Below are positions 16,897 through 25,882 of a DNA stretch of 64,000 nucleotides, piece after piece. How positions within the stretch are numbered: the first letter of the stretch is position 1; every line of letters begins with the position of its first letter. Origin of the DNA: Fusobacterium necrophorum subsp. necrophorum (GTDB lineage: Bacteria; Fusobacteriota; Fusobacteriia; Fusobacteriales; Fusobacteriaceae). Made by a program: the position numbers and the translations under genes. The stretch is taken from contig NZ_CP034842.1 in the NCBI RefSeq assembly GCF_004006635.1, positions 992,001-1,056,000 of the forward strand, in the 5' to 3' direction. Under the pieces are notes generated by a model. It saw only the letters and a program-made list of their open reading frames with translations, had not been told where the DNA came from and searched no databases.

Positions 16897-17272
16897 GCGA
16901 GGAGACGGTATTGTTTATGCTGCTTTATGCTTTTTGTTTTTTCAATTGGGAATGAAGATTTTGGAATTTCCGGAATTGAAAGCGGAAAAAGCGGAAATTT
17001 ATGTGGATGGGAAGTTGGAATATGTCTATCCGCTGCAAGAGGAGCAGAAGCTCTTTTTCGTAGATACTTCGATTGGAGGAGTCAATGTGGAAATCAGGGA
17101 TAAAAAAATAAGAGTGACAAGCTCGAATTCTCCTTTGAAACTCTGTGTAAAACAGGGTTGGATAGGAAGTGTGGGAGAAAGTATTATCGGAGTACCGGAT
17201 CGACTTTTGATTCAAATTGTGGGAGAAGTGGCGGAAGAAGACGAAGACTATGTGGATGGCGTGGTGAGATAG
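16871..17272 (+). CDS. NusG domain II-containing membrane-anchored protein
   Basis: Small protein (133 residues) with one N-terminal hydrophobic segment (residues ~13-30) and an extracytoplasmic NusG_II-like domain ending in the pattern RVTSSNSPLKLCVKQGWIG, then GVPDRLLIQIVGE. In related Firmicute proteins this is R-x-SCPxxxCVxxGWI; here the first Cys is replaced (SNSPLK), leaving a single Cys. The function of the family is unknown. It overlaps psd by 26 bp and precedes the AI-2E transporter by 3 bp, so it is part of the operon. Confidence 0.75.
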   Translation: MRSRAEYFKRGDGIVYAALCFLFFQLGMKILEFPELKAEKAEIYVDGKLEYVYPLQEEQKLFFVDTSIGGVNVEIRDKKIRVTSSNSPLKLCVKQGWIGSVGESIIGVPDRLLIQIVGEVAEEDEDYVDGVVR

Positions 17273-17275
17273 AAA

Positions 17276-18403
17276 ATGAAAAAAGAAAGATATTCGGGAA
17301 TGGCTTTTTTATTGTTTATAATAGTGATTCTACAAAGTTATTTACAACAGACGGAAACTTTTGCCAAAATTTTAGGAGGAACGATTTCCTTTTTTGTACC
17401 TTTAATTTGGGCGGTATTTTTGAGTATTTTGCTCTACCCTTTGCAAGCATTTTTGAGAAATCACTTCCATGTAAAAAGGGCATTTGCTCTTATTGCGGTT
17501 TTGTTGCTCTTAGTCTTTTTCTTTTCTTTGTTTATGTTGATTGTGATTCCGCAAGTGAGTAAAAGTATAAAAGAATTACAGCAAATTTACCCTTATATGG
17601 AAAAACGGGTAGGAGAATTTTTGGACAAGAGTTTTCTTTTTTTGCATAAACGGGGTTTGCTTTTCATGGATGAAACGGAAATTATGAAAGCAATTTCCAC
17701 GTATACCAAAGACAATATTCAAAAAATTCAACAAATTGGAATCTCCATTTTCTGGAATGTCTTTGATCTTACCTTTGGAATTGCCAATTTTCTAATCGGA
17801 CTTTTTTTGGCTTGTTTCATTTTGCTAAAACCGGAAGATTTTATAAAGCTAATAGAACGACTGGTATATTTGAGTGTAAAAAAGGAAAAGGCTTTGCAGA
17901 TTATTGAAATTTTGAGAAAATCGAAGGACATTTTTTTAAATTACTTTGTAGGACGTTTGTTGGTTTCCATCATTGTCGCTTTTATCGTATTCTTGGTGTT
18001 ATTTTTGAGTAAAACACCCTATCCTGTATTAACAGCTCTTTTATTCGGAGTTGGAAATATGATCCCTTATTTAGGAGTACTTGGAGCTTCTCTTATTTCC
18101 GGATTTTTAATTTTAATTTTTGCCCCTTATAAAATTGGATATTTGATTTTTGCCATTGTTCTTTCCCAGGCTTTGGACGGTTTTATTATCGGACCTAAAA
18201 TTGTGGGGGATAAGGTGGGATTGAACAGCTTTTGGGTTGTGGTTGCTATTTTATTGTGCGGAAAATTGATGGGAATTGCGGGAATGTTTTTGGGAGTTCC
18301 CATTTTCTGTATTATTAAATTGATCTATGAAGAAAAATGGAAAGCCTATGTGCAAGAGGAAGAAAAAGAGAGAGGGATTGTAGAAGATGAAGAGGAAGTT
18401 TAG
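17276..18403 (+). CDS. AI-2E family (UPF0118) membrane transporter
   Basis: Polytopic inner-membrane protein (375 residues) with the AI-2E/UPF0118 layout: two N-terminal helices, a large soluble loop (~residues 80-145), then a helix cluster. Conserved TPYPVLTALLFGVGNMIPYLG and the C-terminal GFIIGPKIVGDKVGLNSFWVV are family signatures. Relatives are implicated in autoinducer-2 export, Na+/H+ exchange or small-molecule efflux, so the substrate is open. The C-terminal tail is highly acidic and overlaps the next gene by 17 bp. Confidence 0.87.
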   Translation: MKKERYSGMAFLLFIIVILQSYLQQTETFAKILGGTISFFVPLIWAVFLSILLYPLQAFLRNHFHVKRAFALIAVLLLLVFFFSLFMLIVIPQVSKSIKELQQIYPYMEKRVGEFLDKSFLFLHKRGLLFMDETEIMKAISTYTKDNIQKIQQIGISIFWNVFDLTFGIANFLIGLFLACFILLKPEDFIKLIERLVYLSVKKEKALQIIEILRKSKDIFLNYFVGRLLVSIIVAFIVFLVLFLSKTPYPVLTALLFGVGNMIPYLGVLGASLISGFLILIFAPYKIGYLIFAIVLSQALDGFIIGPKIVGDKVGLNSFWVVVAILLCGKLMGIAGMFLGVPIFCIIKLIYEEKWKAYVQEEEKERGIVEDEEEV

Positions 18404-19544
18404 TATCGTGGCATCCAGCACGATGGGCTTGGAGAGTATTGTAAAAGAAGAATGTAGAAAATTAGGGTTTCAAAATATACAAGTATGGAATGGGAGAGTG
18501 GAATTTGACGGAGATTTCGAAACCTTGGTCAGAGCCAATATTCATCTTCGATGTGCCGATCGAATTTTTGTGAAAATGGCAGAGTTTAAGGCCTTAAGTT
18601 ATGAGGAATTATTTCAGGAAGTGAAAAAAATAGCTTGGGAAGATTGGATAGAAGAGAAGGGAGAATTTCCGATTGCCTGGGTGAGTTCGGTAAAGTCAAA
18701 GTTATACTCCAAGGCGGATATTCAAAGAATTGCAAAAAAAGCAATCGTCGAACGATTAAAGACAAAGTATCCAAGGGAAGTGTTTGAGGAAACAGGAGCA
18801 AAGTATCGCATCAAAATCCAATGTCATCATGATGTATTTCTTGTGATGTTGGACAGCAGTGGAGAAGGATTGAATCGTAGAGGATACCGGAGTCTAAAAA
18901 ATGAAGCTCCTTTAAAAGAAACCATGGCAGCTGCCTTGATTTATTTGGCAAAATGGCAGGGAGGAGAAAGAGCTTTTTTGGATCCGATGTGCGGAACGGG
19001 AACCTTAGCGATCGAAGCAGCGATGATAGCCAGAAATATTGCTCCCGGAGCGAATCGAAATTTTGCTGCGGAAGAATGGAGTGTGATTCCGGAAGAAATT
19101 TGGATAGAGGCAAGAGATGAAGCATTTTCAAGGGAAGATTATGAAAAGAAAGTGAAGATTTATGCTTCGGATATTGAGGAAGAGACGATTCAGATTGCAA
19201 GAAAAAATATAGAAAGAGCGGGGGTGGAAGGAGATATTCTTCTTTCCTGTCAAGACTTTCAAGAGGTGAAGGTGGAAGAGAAAGCGGGAGCTATGATTAC
19301 AAATCCTCCTTATGGAGAGCGTTTGTCGGATCCGGTGGAAGTAGAAGAACTGTATCGAAATTTAGGACAATTTTGTCGAAAACGTCTACCCAAGTGGTCT
19401 TACTATATCATTACTTCCTTCGAAATGTTTGAAAAAGTATTCGGAAAAAAGGCGAATAAAAATAGAAAGCTGTACAACGGCGGAATAAAATGTTATTATT
19501 ATCAATATTATGGAGAAGACAGAGTCAATGGAAGAGAAATATAA
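18387..19544 (+). CDS. THUMP-domain 23S rRNA (guanine-N2) methyltransferase, RlmL-type
   Basis: SAM-dependent RNA methyltransferase of 385 residues. It has an N-terminal THUMP RNA-binding domain (residues ~45-160), then a Rossmann methyltransferase domain with FLDPMCGTGTLAIEAAMIARN (SAM motif I) and the catalytic NPPYGERL (N-P-P-Y). It corresponds to the N-terminal half of E. coli RlmL (YpsC-like single-domain version), which modifies G2445 of 23S rRNA. It overlaps the AI-2E gene by 17 bp and the following coiled-coil gene by about 17 bp. Confidence 0.88.
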   Translation: MKRKFSIVASSTMGLESIVKEECRKLGFQNIQVWNGRVEFDGDFETLVRANIHLRCADRIFVKMAEFKALSYEELFQEVKKIAWEDWIEEKGEFPIAWVSSVKSKLYSKADIQRIAKKAIVERLKTKYPREVFEETGAKYRIKIQCHHDVFLVMLDSSGEGLNRRGYRSLKNEAPLKETMAAALIYLAKWQGGERAFLDPMCGTGTLAIEAAMIARNIAPGANRNFAAEEWSVIPEEIWIEARDEAFSREDYEKKVKIYASDIEEETIQIARKNIERAGVEGDILLSCQDFQEVKVEEKAGAMITNPPYGERLSDPVEVEELYRNLGQFCRKRLPKWSYYIITSFEMFEKVFGKKANKNRKLYNGGIKCYYYQYYGEDRVNGREI

Positions 19545-20190
19545 GAAAATATGGGAAGAAGCGGAAGAAACCTTTTTAGAAGTCTTACGACTTTCACTAC
19601 AAAAACAAAAAGAATTCCGGAAAATAGGAGATGTTGCAGGAGAAGAACTTCTGGAAAAAGAAGTCATTTCCAAGTATGAAAGCTTATATCTTGCTTTACA
19701 AAGTGAAAATTTTGGCACTTTTTCGGAAGAGCAGTGGAAAGCCATGGAAGATACTTTGGAAGAAATTCAAAAGAAACATCAAATCAGTCGAGAATATTTA
19801 TGGGAAAAACGAAGACTTAGAAAGCATTTGACAGGAAAGTCCGGAGCGGAAGTTGTCAAAAAGTTGTTGGAATATCAGAAAAAAGAATTGGAAAAACAAA
19901 AAAGACAGATTTTGGAAGAGGCAAATCATCTTTTGGAAGAAGAGGATATTCTTCATCGAAAGCTTTGTGAGGCAATTCAGGAGGAGGAACAGTTACGACT
20001 TTTTGAGCTTATGCAGCCCTTACAGCAAAAATATCGAAAAATTTCTGAAAAGGCTATTGATATTCAAAAAAAAATAGATTATACTGTTAGAGATATAGAG
20101 AAAAAATGGAAATTTGAAATATATGGAACTATTTCTGAACAAATATTAAAGGAAACGTCGGAGGAGTTTTTTAAAAAACAAAAAAATTAA
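19528..20190 (+). CDS. Hypothetical coiled-coil protein
   Basis: Unrecognised cytoplasmic protein of 220 residues. It is almost wholly helical and very rich in Glu, Lys and Gln, with long heptad-like runs (LLEYQKKELEKQKRQILEE, EEANHLLEEEDILHRKL), no signal peptide and no membrane segment. An in-frame ATG at 19510 would add six residues; GGAGA at 19512-19516 favours 19528. It ends the pncB-psd operon and is followed by a new gene with its own strong ribosome site. Confidence 0.7.
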   Translation: MEEKYKKIWEEAEETFLEVLRLSLQKQKEFRKIGDVAGEELLEKEVISKYESLYLALQSENFGTFSEEQWKAMEDTLEEIQKKHQISREYLWEKRRLRKHLTGKSGAEVVKKLLEYQKKELEKQKRQILEEANHLLEEEDILHRKLCEAIQEEEQLRLFELMQPLQQKYRKISEKAIDIQKKIDYTVRDIEKKWKFEIYGTISEQILKETSEEFFKKQKN

Positions 20191-20211
20191 TGATATATTA
20201 GGAGGTTTATT

Positions 20212-21519
20212 ATGATTTTATGGAATCCAGTAGTATTATCTGTCGTTGTCATGAGTGTACTTTGTTTATTGAAACTCAATGTGTTGATTTCTATTTTGAT
20301 TGCTGCCCTTGTGGCCGGAGGCGTTGCGGGAATGGGACTTTCCGGAACTATCTCCACTTTGATTGGCGGAATGGGTGGAAATGCGGAAACTGCTTTAAGT
20401 TATATTTTACTTGGTACTTTGGCAGTTGCCATTAACCATACCGGAGTTGCCAGTATTCTTTCTCGAAAAATTGCTTCTCTAGTCAAGGGGAAAAAATATA
20501 TCTTACTTTGTTTTATTGCTTTCATAGCATGTTTTTCACAAAATTTAATTCCTGTACATATTGCATTCATTCCTATTTTGATTCCGCCTTTGTTAAAATT
20601 GATGAATCATTTAAAAGTGGATAGAAGAGCTATGGCCTGTGCATTGGCTTTTGGATTAAAAACACCTTATGTTACTTTACCGGTGGGATTCGGATTGATT
20701 TTCCACGGAATTTTATCCAAAGAAATGTCAAATAATGGAATGGAAATTGCAAAAACGGCAGTGTATAAACCTTTATGGGTTTTAGGAGTTGCTATGTTAA
20801 TTGGAGTTTTGTTAGCTATTTTCGTGACCTATCGAAATCCAAGAGAATACCAAGATCTTCCGTTGAAGGGAATGCAAGAAGTAGTCAGTGAAAAAATGGA
20901 AGCAAAACATTGGTTGACTTTGGTAGCAGCTATTTTGGCTTTTGTCGTTCAAATTTTAACGGGTTCCTTGCCTTTAGGAGCTTTGGCAGCTTTGATTGCC
21001 ATGTTTGTGTTTAGATGTATTAAATGGAATGAAATTGATGAAATGTTAAACGGTGGAGTTCAAATTATGGGACTTATTGCCATTATCATGTTGGTTGCAG
21101 CAGGATACGGGACTGTCATTCGAGAAACAGGGGCGGTTGCAGAACTTATCAATGCTTTGATCGGTATGGTAGGAGGAAGCAAAGTAGTCGGAGCCTTTGC
21201 TATGTTAATTGTAGGGCTTTTAATCACTATGGGTATTGGAACTTCTTTCGGAACCATTCCGGTAGTTGCGACCATTTATGTTCCTATGTGTATTCAACTT
21301 GGATTTTCTGTGCAATCTACCGTTATTTTGTTGGCAGCGGCTGCAGCCTTAGGAGATGCCGGATCCCCTGCATCTGATACGACCTTAGGACCAACCTCCG
21401 GATTGAATGCGGACGGACAACACGAACACATCTGGGATACCTGTGTTCCTACCTTCCTACATTTCAATGTAGCTTTGATTATTGGAGCTATGATTGGTTC
21501 CATTATGATTTATGGATAG
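20212..21519 (+). CDS. Na+/H+ antiporter-family amino-acid transporter (YuiF-like), probable histidine permease
   Basis: Inner-membrane protein of 435 residues with about 11-12 helices, belonging to the COG2056/YuiF family related to NhaC/ArsB transporters. Conserved segments include QNLIPVHIAFIPILIPP, FGLKTPYVTLPVGFG and AAAALGDAGSPASDTTLGPT. It directly precedes ftcD, hutI and fchA with 45 bp or less between genes, so histidine (or urocanate) import is the natural inference. The annotation rests on context more than on a proven family substrate. AGGAGG is placed ideally before ATG 20212. Confidence 0.8.
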   Translation: MILWNPVVLSVVVMSVLCLLKLNVLISILIAALVAGGVAGMGLSGTISTLIGGMGGNAETALSYILLGTLAVAINHTGVASILSRKIASLVKGKKYILLCFIAFIACFSQNLIPVHIAFIPILIPPLLKLMNHLKVDRRAMACALAFGLKTPYVTLPVGFGLIFHGILSKEMSNNGMEIAKTAVYKPLWVLGVAMLIGVLLAIFVTYRNPREYQDLPLKGMQEVVSEKMEAKHWLTLVAAILAFVVQILTGSLPLGALAALIAMFVFRCIKWNEIDEMLNGGVQIMGLIAIIMLVAAGYGTVIRETGAVAELINALIGMVGGSKVVGAFAMLIVGLLITMGIGTSFGTIPVVATIYVPMCIQLGFSVQSTVILLAAAAALGDAGSPASDTTLGPTSGLNADGQHEHIWDTCVPTFLHFNVALIIGAMIGSIMIYG

Positions 21520-21564
21520 AATTTAAATATCATCTTGATGTAATATAAGGAGGAAATTTTTAAA

Positions 21565-22461
21565 ATGGCAAAAATTGTAGAATGCGTACCAAATTATAGT
21601 GAAGGAAGAGATTTAGCGAAGATTGAAAAAATAGTAGCTCCTTTTAAAGAAGATACTAGAATTGAATTGTTGGGTGTGGAACCGGACGGGGATTATAACA
21701 GAACGGTAGTAACGGTTATGGGAGAACCTGAAATCGTTGCAGAAGCTGTGATTCGATCCATCGGAATTGCAGCGGAAGTGATTGATATGAATGTTCACAG
21801 AGGAGAGCATAAAAGAATGGGGGCAACCGATGTCGTTCCCTTTATCCCGATTAAAGATATGACGGTGGAAGAATGTAATGAATTGTCAAAAAAAGTGGGA
21901 AAAGCCGTTTGGGAAAGATACCAAGTTCCAATTTTCTTATATGAAAATACCGCTTCCGCTCCGAATAGAGTGTCATTACCGGACATTCGTAAGGGAGAAT
22001 ACGAAGGAATGAAAGAAAAAATGTTATTGGCTGAATGGGCTCCCGATTTTGGAGAAAGAGCACCGCATCCGACAGCAGGAGTCACAGCTGTAGGGTGTAG
22101 AATGCCTTTGATTGCATTCAACATTAACTTAGATACTGCAGATGTTGAGATTGCGAAGAAAATTGCAAAAGCGATTCGTTTTTCCAGCGGAGGATTCCGA
22201 TATATTCAAGCGGGACCTGCAGAGATCAAAGAAAAAGGGTTTGTACAGGTGACGATGAATATCAAAGATTTTAAGAAAAATCCTATCTATAGAGTCTTTG
22301 AAACAGTAAAAATGGAAGCAAAAAGATATGGAGTCAATGTGACGGGAAGTGAAATCATCGGAGCGGTTCCTATGGAAGCCATTGTAGAATCTTTAGCTTA
22401 TTATCTGGGTGTGGAAGATTTAGGAATGAATAAAATCCTAGAATCCAAATTGATGAAATAG
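21565..22461 (+). CDS. ftcD: Glutamate formimidoyltransferase
   Basis: Transfers the formimino group of N-formimino-L-glutamate to tetrahydrofolate, releasing glutamate (last stage of histidine degradation). The 298 residues match the stand-alone bacterial enzyme, equal to the N-terminal domain of human FTCD. Visible conserved segments are ECVPNYSEGRD at the N-terminus, NVHRGEHKRMGATDVVPFIP (with the catalytic His region), FLYENTASAPNR and the C-terminal GSEIIGAVPMEAI. The cyclodeaminase partner is encoded separately two genes downstream. Confidence 0.95.
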   Translation: MAKIVECVPNYSEGRDLAKIEKIVAPFKEDTRIELLGVEPDGDYNRTVVTVMGEPEIVAEAVIRSIGIAAEVIDMNVHRGEHKRMGATDVVPFIPIKDMTVEECNELSKKVGKAVWERYQVPIFLYENTASAPNRVSLPDIRKGEYEGMKEKMLLAEWAPDFGERAPHPTAGVTAVGCRMPLIAFNINLDTADVEIAKKIAKAIRFSSGGFRYIQAGPAEIKEKGFVQVTMNIKDFKKNPIYRVFETVKMEAKRYGVNVTGSEIIGAVPMEAIVESLAYYLGVEDLGMNKILESKLMK

Positions 22462-22471
22462 GAGGCAAAAT

Positions 22472-23698
22472 TTGAAGGCGGATTTAATTCTTTATGAGAT
22501 TGGACAATTGATTACTTCAAGAGAATTGGAGGGAAATCATATTGAAATGTTAGAGAATGGATATCTGGCTATCAAAGGAGATAAAATTATTGGGGTTGGG
22601 ACTGGCGAGGTCCCAACTTCGTTTATCCACTTTGATACCAAGTTTGTAAAAATTGGAAAGAAAGTAGTTTCTCCGGGACTGGTAGATTCTCATACTCATT
22701 TAGTCCATGGAGGTTCCAGAGAACATGAATTTTCTATGAAAATACAAGGGGTACCCTATTTAGAAATTCTTGCAGCCGGAGGAGGAATTTTGAGTACCTT
22801 AAAGGCAACAAGAGAGGCAAGTTTGGAAGAACTGATCGAAAAGACAAAGAAAAGTTTACGATATATGTTGGAATTGGGAGTGACTACTGTCGAGGCTAAA
22901 AGTGGATACGGTCTGTCTTTAGAGCAGGAGATAAAACAATTGGAAGCAACCAAGTTACTAAATTATTTACAACCGATCAGCTTGGTATCCACCTTTATGG
23001 CTGCCCATGCAACTCCTCCGGAGTTTAAAGGGAGAACGGGAGAGTATGTGGAAGAAGTAATAAAAATGCTGCCGGAAATTAAAAAGAGAAAGCTGGCAGA
23101 ATTTTGTGATGTTTTTTGTGAAGAAGGAGTGTTTTCCGTAGAAGATTCTCGTAAGATCTTGACAAAAGCAAAGGAATTAGGGTTCCAATTGAAAATTCAT
23201 GCCGATGAAGTGGTATCCTTAGGTGGTGTGGAATTGGCGGGAGAATTACAGGCCGTGACGGCGGAGCATCTTATGGTCATTACGGAAGAAGGAATTCAAG
23301 CTTTAAAGAGAGGAAGGGTAATCGCTGATCTATTGCCGGCGACCTCTTTTAATTTGCGTCATGAGTATGCACCGGCTCGAAAAATTTTAGATGCAGGAGT
23401 GCAGGTGGCACTTTCGACAGACTATAATCCGGGATCCTGTCCGAGTGAAAATCTTCAATTTGTGATGCAAATCGGAGCGGCTCATTTGAAGATGACCACG
23501 GAGGAAGTGTTCAAAGCGGTTACGATTAACGGAGCAAAAGCGCTTTGTCGGGAAAAAGAAATTGGAAGTTTGGAAGTCGGAAAGCAAGCGGATATTGCTG
23601 TTTTTGATGTTCCAAATGCAGAATATATGCTTTATCATTTTGGAGTGAATCATACGGACTCCGTGTATAAGGCGGGAAAATTAGTATATCAACGATAG
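22472..23698 (+). CDS. hutI: Imidazolonepropionase
   Basis: Hydrolyses 4-imidazolone-5-propanoate to N-formimino-L-glutamate, feeding the FtcD reaction. It is an amidohydrolase-fold metalloenzyme of 408 residues. Metal-binding motif DSHTHLVHGGSREHEF, the central HADEVVSLGG and the C-terminal LSTDYNPGSCPSENLQ match the family. The start is TTG at 22472, fixed by AGGAGG just upstream. The hutH and hutU genes that would supply its substrate are not in this window. Confidence 0.95.
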   Translation: MKADLILYEIGQLITSRELEGNHIEMLENGYLAIKGDKIIGVGTGEVPTSFIHFDTKFVKIGKKVVSPGLVDSHTHLVHGGSREHEFSMKIQGVPYLEILAAGGGILSTLKATREASLEELIEKTKKSLRYMLELGVTTVEAKSGYGLSLEQEIKQLEATKLLNYLQPISLVSTFMAAHATPPEFKGRTGEYVEEVIKMLPEIKKRKLAEFCDVFCEEGVFSVEDSRKILTKAKELGFQLKIHADEVVSLGGVELAGELQAVTAEHLMVITEEGIQALKRGRVIADLLPATSFNLRHEYAPARKILDAGVQVALSTDYNPGSCPSENLQFVMQIGAAHLKMTTEEVFKAVTINGAKALCREKEIGSLEVGKQADIAVFDVPNAEYMLYHFGVNHTDSVYKAGKLVYQR

Positions 23699-23707
23699 GA
23701 GGAAAAC

Positions 23708-24349
23708 ATGAAGTTAATTGATATGACTTTGACACAATTTTTAAATGAGGTGGACTCTCCAAGTCCTGCACCCGGAGGAGGTTCCGTGGGAGCTTTGGTT
23801 GGTTCCATCGGGGCTTCCTTAGGAAGAATGGTTGCTCACTTAAGCTTTGGAAAGAAAAAATACAATGCGTATCCGGAAGAAGCAAGAGCGGCATTTGAAA
23901 AGAATTTCGCAAGATTGGTGGAAGTGAAACAGGAATTGTCACGTTTGGTGGATGCCGATACCGATGCTTATAATTTGGTCATGGGAGCTTACAAATTGCC
24001 GAAGGATACAGAGGAACAAAAAGCGGTTCGAGAAGCGGAAATTCAAAAAAATTTGAAATTAGCGGTTCAAACACCTTATGAAACGGTTATGTACTGTGCA
24101 GAGGGAATTGATTTACTGGGAGTATTGTTACAATATGGGAACCAAAATGCGGTTTCCGATATCGGAGTGGGATGTTTGATGATGTTTGCCGGATTGGAAG
24201 CGGGAATTTTTAACGTTCTAATCAATCTTCAATCTATTACGGATGAGGCTTATAATCAAGATATCAAAGAAAAGGTTATGAAGATGAAAGAAAAGGCGGA
24301 GACACAAAAAGAAGAAATTATTAAAAGAGTGGAAGAAGCGATGATGTAA
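23708..24349 (+). CDS. fchA: Formimidoyl-tetrahydrofolate cyclodeaminase
   Basis: Converts 5-formimino-THF to 5,10-methenyl-THF and ammonia, completing the step begun by FtcD and feeding the one-carbon pool. The 213-residue all-helical protein carries the family signature PSPAPGGGSVGALVGSIGAS (~residues 18-37) and the late segment NQNAVSDIGVGCLMM. It is the last gene of the hut cluster; a bidirectional terminator follows. Confidence 0.93.
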   Translation: MKLIDMTLTQFLNEVDSPSPAPGGGSVGALVGSIGASLGRMVAHLSFGKKKYNAYPEEARAAFEKNFARLVEVKQELSRLVDADTDAYNLVMGAYKLPKDTEEQKAVREAEIQKNLKLAVQTPYETVMYCAEGIDLLGVLLQYGNQNAVSDIGVGCLMMFAGLEAGIFNVLINLQSITDEAYNQDIKEKVMKMKEKAETQKEEIIKRVEEAMM

Positions 24350-24353
24350 AAAA

Positions 24354-24387
24354 AGAAGCTGTCACAACAAACTGTGGCAGCTTTCTC
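24354..24387 (+). terminator. Bidirectional terminator between fchA and rseC
   Basis: AAGCTGTCACA (24356-24366) pairs with TGTGGCAGCTT (24373-24383) with one mismatch. It has an A-run before and T-rich sequence after, so it works for both converging genes. Confidence 0.8.
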
Positions 24388-24389
24388 TA

Positions 24390-24836
24390 TTAACACTCAC
24401 AAGAAGTATTGTTTTCTATGTTGTTAGGGTCGTATGTTTCCACAGAAATGACTTGGATTTCTTCTTCAATCGTTTTTTTCGCAAACAGCTTGTCATAGAG
24501 AAAAAGACCCAAAAAAGCCAATCCTAAACCTAGGAAACTTCCCAGAATGGATTGATTTTCTGAAAATCCCAATCGATCGGCAAGAAGATAGCCCGCTATC
24601 ATCATAAGCGGGGGAAAAATATAGGCAATGGCTGCCGCCTTGATAACTTCTTTTTCTGCAATTTCCAAAGTAACCAAATCTCCCACTTTTGCCTTTTTAT
24701 CCGTTTCAAACTCAAAATCTTTTCCATATTTGCTGGCTCCATGACATTGATTGCAATGGGAGCAGGAAGAATCTTTGAACAGTTTTACCGTGATACGATT
24801 TCCATCAATTTTTTGAACAATTCCTTTATTTTCCAT
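24390..24836 (-). CDS. RseC/MucC-family membrane protein (SoxR-reducing system)
   Basis: Inner-membrane protein of 148 residues. The N-terminal cytoplasmic part has a cysteine cluster CSHCNQCHG (Cys25, 28, 31) that could bind an iron-sulfur centre or metal, followed by two hydrophobic helices (~residues 68-86 and 92-112) and a C-terminal tail ending in Cys-Glu-Cys. Relatives include RseC, linked to sigma-E control and SoxR reduction alongside the Rnf complex. Neither rnf nor sigma-E genes are nearby here, so its local role is unclear. Confidence 0.85.
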   Translation of the reverse strand: MENKGIVQKIDGNRITVKLFKDSSCSHCNQCHGASKYGKDFEFETDKKAKVGDLVTLEIAEKEVIKAAAIAYIFPPLMMIAGYLLADRLGFSENQSILGSFLGLGLAFLGLFLYDKLFAKKTIEEEIQVISVETYDPNNIENNTSCEC

Positions 24837-24870
24837 ATTGTTCCCCTTCTTTCCTTAAATTCATAAATAA

Positions 24871-24876
24871 ATTATA
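24871..24876 (-). promoter_or_regulatory. Extended -10 element upstream of the RseC-family gene
   Basis: On the minus strand the sequence reads TGCTATAAT, a perfect extended -10, about 35 bp before the ATG. No convincing -35 is at 17 bp; extended -10 promoters often lack one. Confidence 0.55.
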
Positions 24877-25003
24877 GCATAGATTTGGAAAAGTGGCACA
24901 AGAAATTTTAGAAAAAAATAGAAATCTTTAGGATTTTACTAGAATATATTAAAATCCTATGGTAAAATAAAAAGATAAAAGGAAGAGGTATGTGGAGGAG
25001 TTC

Positions 25004-25867
25004 ATGAGGTTTCTCAAGTTACGATATTTTTATATAATAGCATTGGTATTCTTGGTAATTGGGTATGTGTTTCCAAGTACTTTTCAAATACAGGAACAAA
25101 AAGAATGGTTAGATATTTATTTTGGAAATTTGATATATCTTGCCTTTTTTGTATTGCTTTTATATGGTGTTCGTATGTGGCATGAAAGCGTAGCAGAGAA
25201 GATTGTATTTGAGATTCGACTCTACTTAGGGTTGTTTTCTTTTTTCGCTTTTCTAGCTATTTTCTTTCTATGGAGTGGAGGTATTTCTTTTCAAACTCTC
25301 GAAATTACCTCGAAAATGAAAGACGCTGTCTTATCACAAATGATTTATGATTTTCATAGTGGTTTACTAGCAGGCTATGCTATGTATTTATTGTTAAATC
25401 TCAAGATTAGTCCTTTTTATCATGTTATGTATGGAATCTTAACAATGGCATTTGTTTTCCTCTTTTTAGTAGTATACAAACCGATCCAAAAACGCTATTG
25501 CCATTGGAGGCAGCTGAAACAGGAAAAACTTCAACGAGAACGGGAAGAGAGAGCCATTCAGGAACAAATTAAAATTAAAAAGGCTTTGGAGCGAGAAGAA
25601 GCGAGAAAAGTTGCACAGTTTGCCCAGAGGAAAATGGAGTTGATTCAGGAAAGAGCCAGAGGCTTTGAAATGGGACGATTGATGAGTAGTGTGGAACTGG
25701 ATGAGGAGGAAGACGAAGAAGAAATGGAGAATTCCTTGATAGCGACAGAGGAAGAAAGAAAGTCGGATCCAGATCCATTTGTTCACAAAGAGATAGAGGA
25801 CAACAAGGAAGAAGAACAAGAGTTCAAGGTTGAAATTTTTGCAGAAGAATTAGAAAATAAAAGATAA
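25004..25867 (+). CDS. Hypothetical four-helix membrane protein with charged coiled-coil tail, upstream of mreB
   Basis: Not recognised. The N-terminal ~165 residues hold four hydrophobic segments. The remainder is a long basic-acidic helical region (REREERAIQEQIKIKKALER) followed by a very acidic end (ELDEEEDEEEMEN). The start ATG 25004 follows GGAGGAG. It lies 15 bp before mreB and is probably co-transcribed. The layout recalls the N-terminal membrane region of FtsK but has no ATPase. A role as a membrane scaffold for morphogenesis is only inferred from position. Confidence 0.7.
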   Translation: MRFLKLRYFYIIALVFLVIGYVFPSTFQIQEQKEWLDIYFGNLIYLAFFVLLLYGVRMWHESVAEKIVFEIRLYLGLFSFFAFLAIFFLWSGGISFQTLEITSKMKDAVLSQMIYDFHSGLLAGYAMYLLLNLKISPFYHVMYGILTMAFVFLFLVVYKPIQKRYCHWRQLKQEKLQREREERAIQEQIKIKKALEREEARKVAQFAQRKMELIQERARGFEMGRLMSSVELDEEEDEEEMENSLIATEEERKSDPDPFVHKEIEDNKEEEQEFKVEIFAEELENKR

Positions 25868-25882
25868 AGGTGGAGTGAAGAA

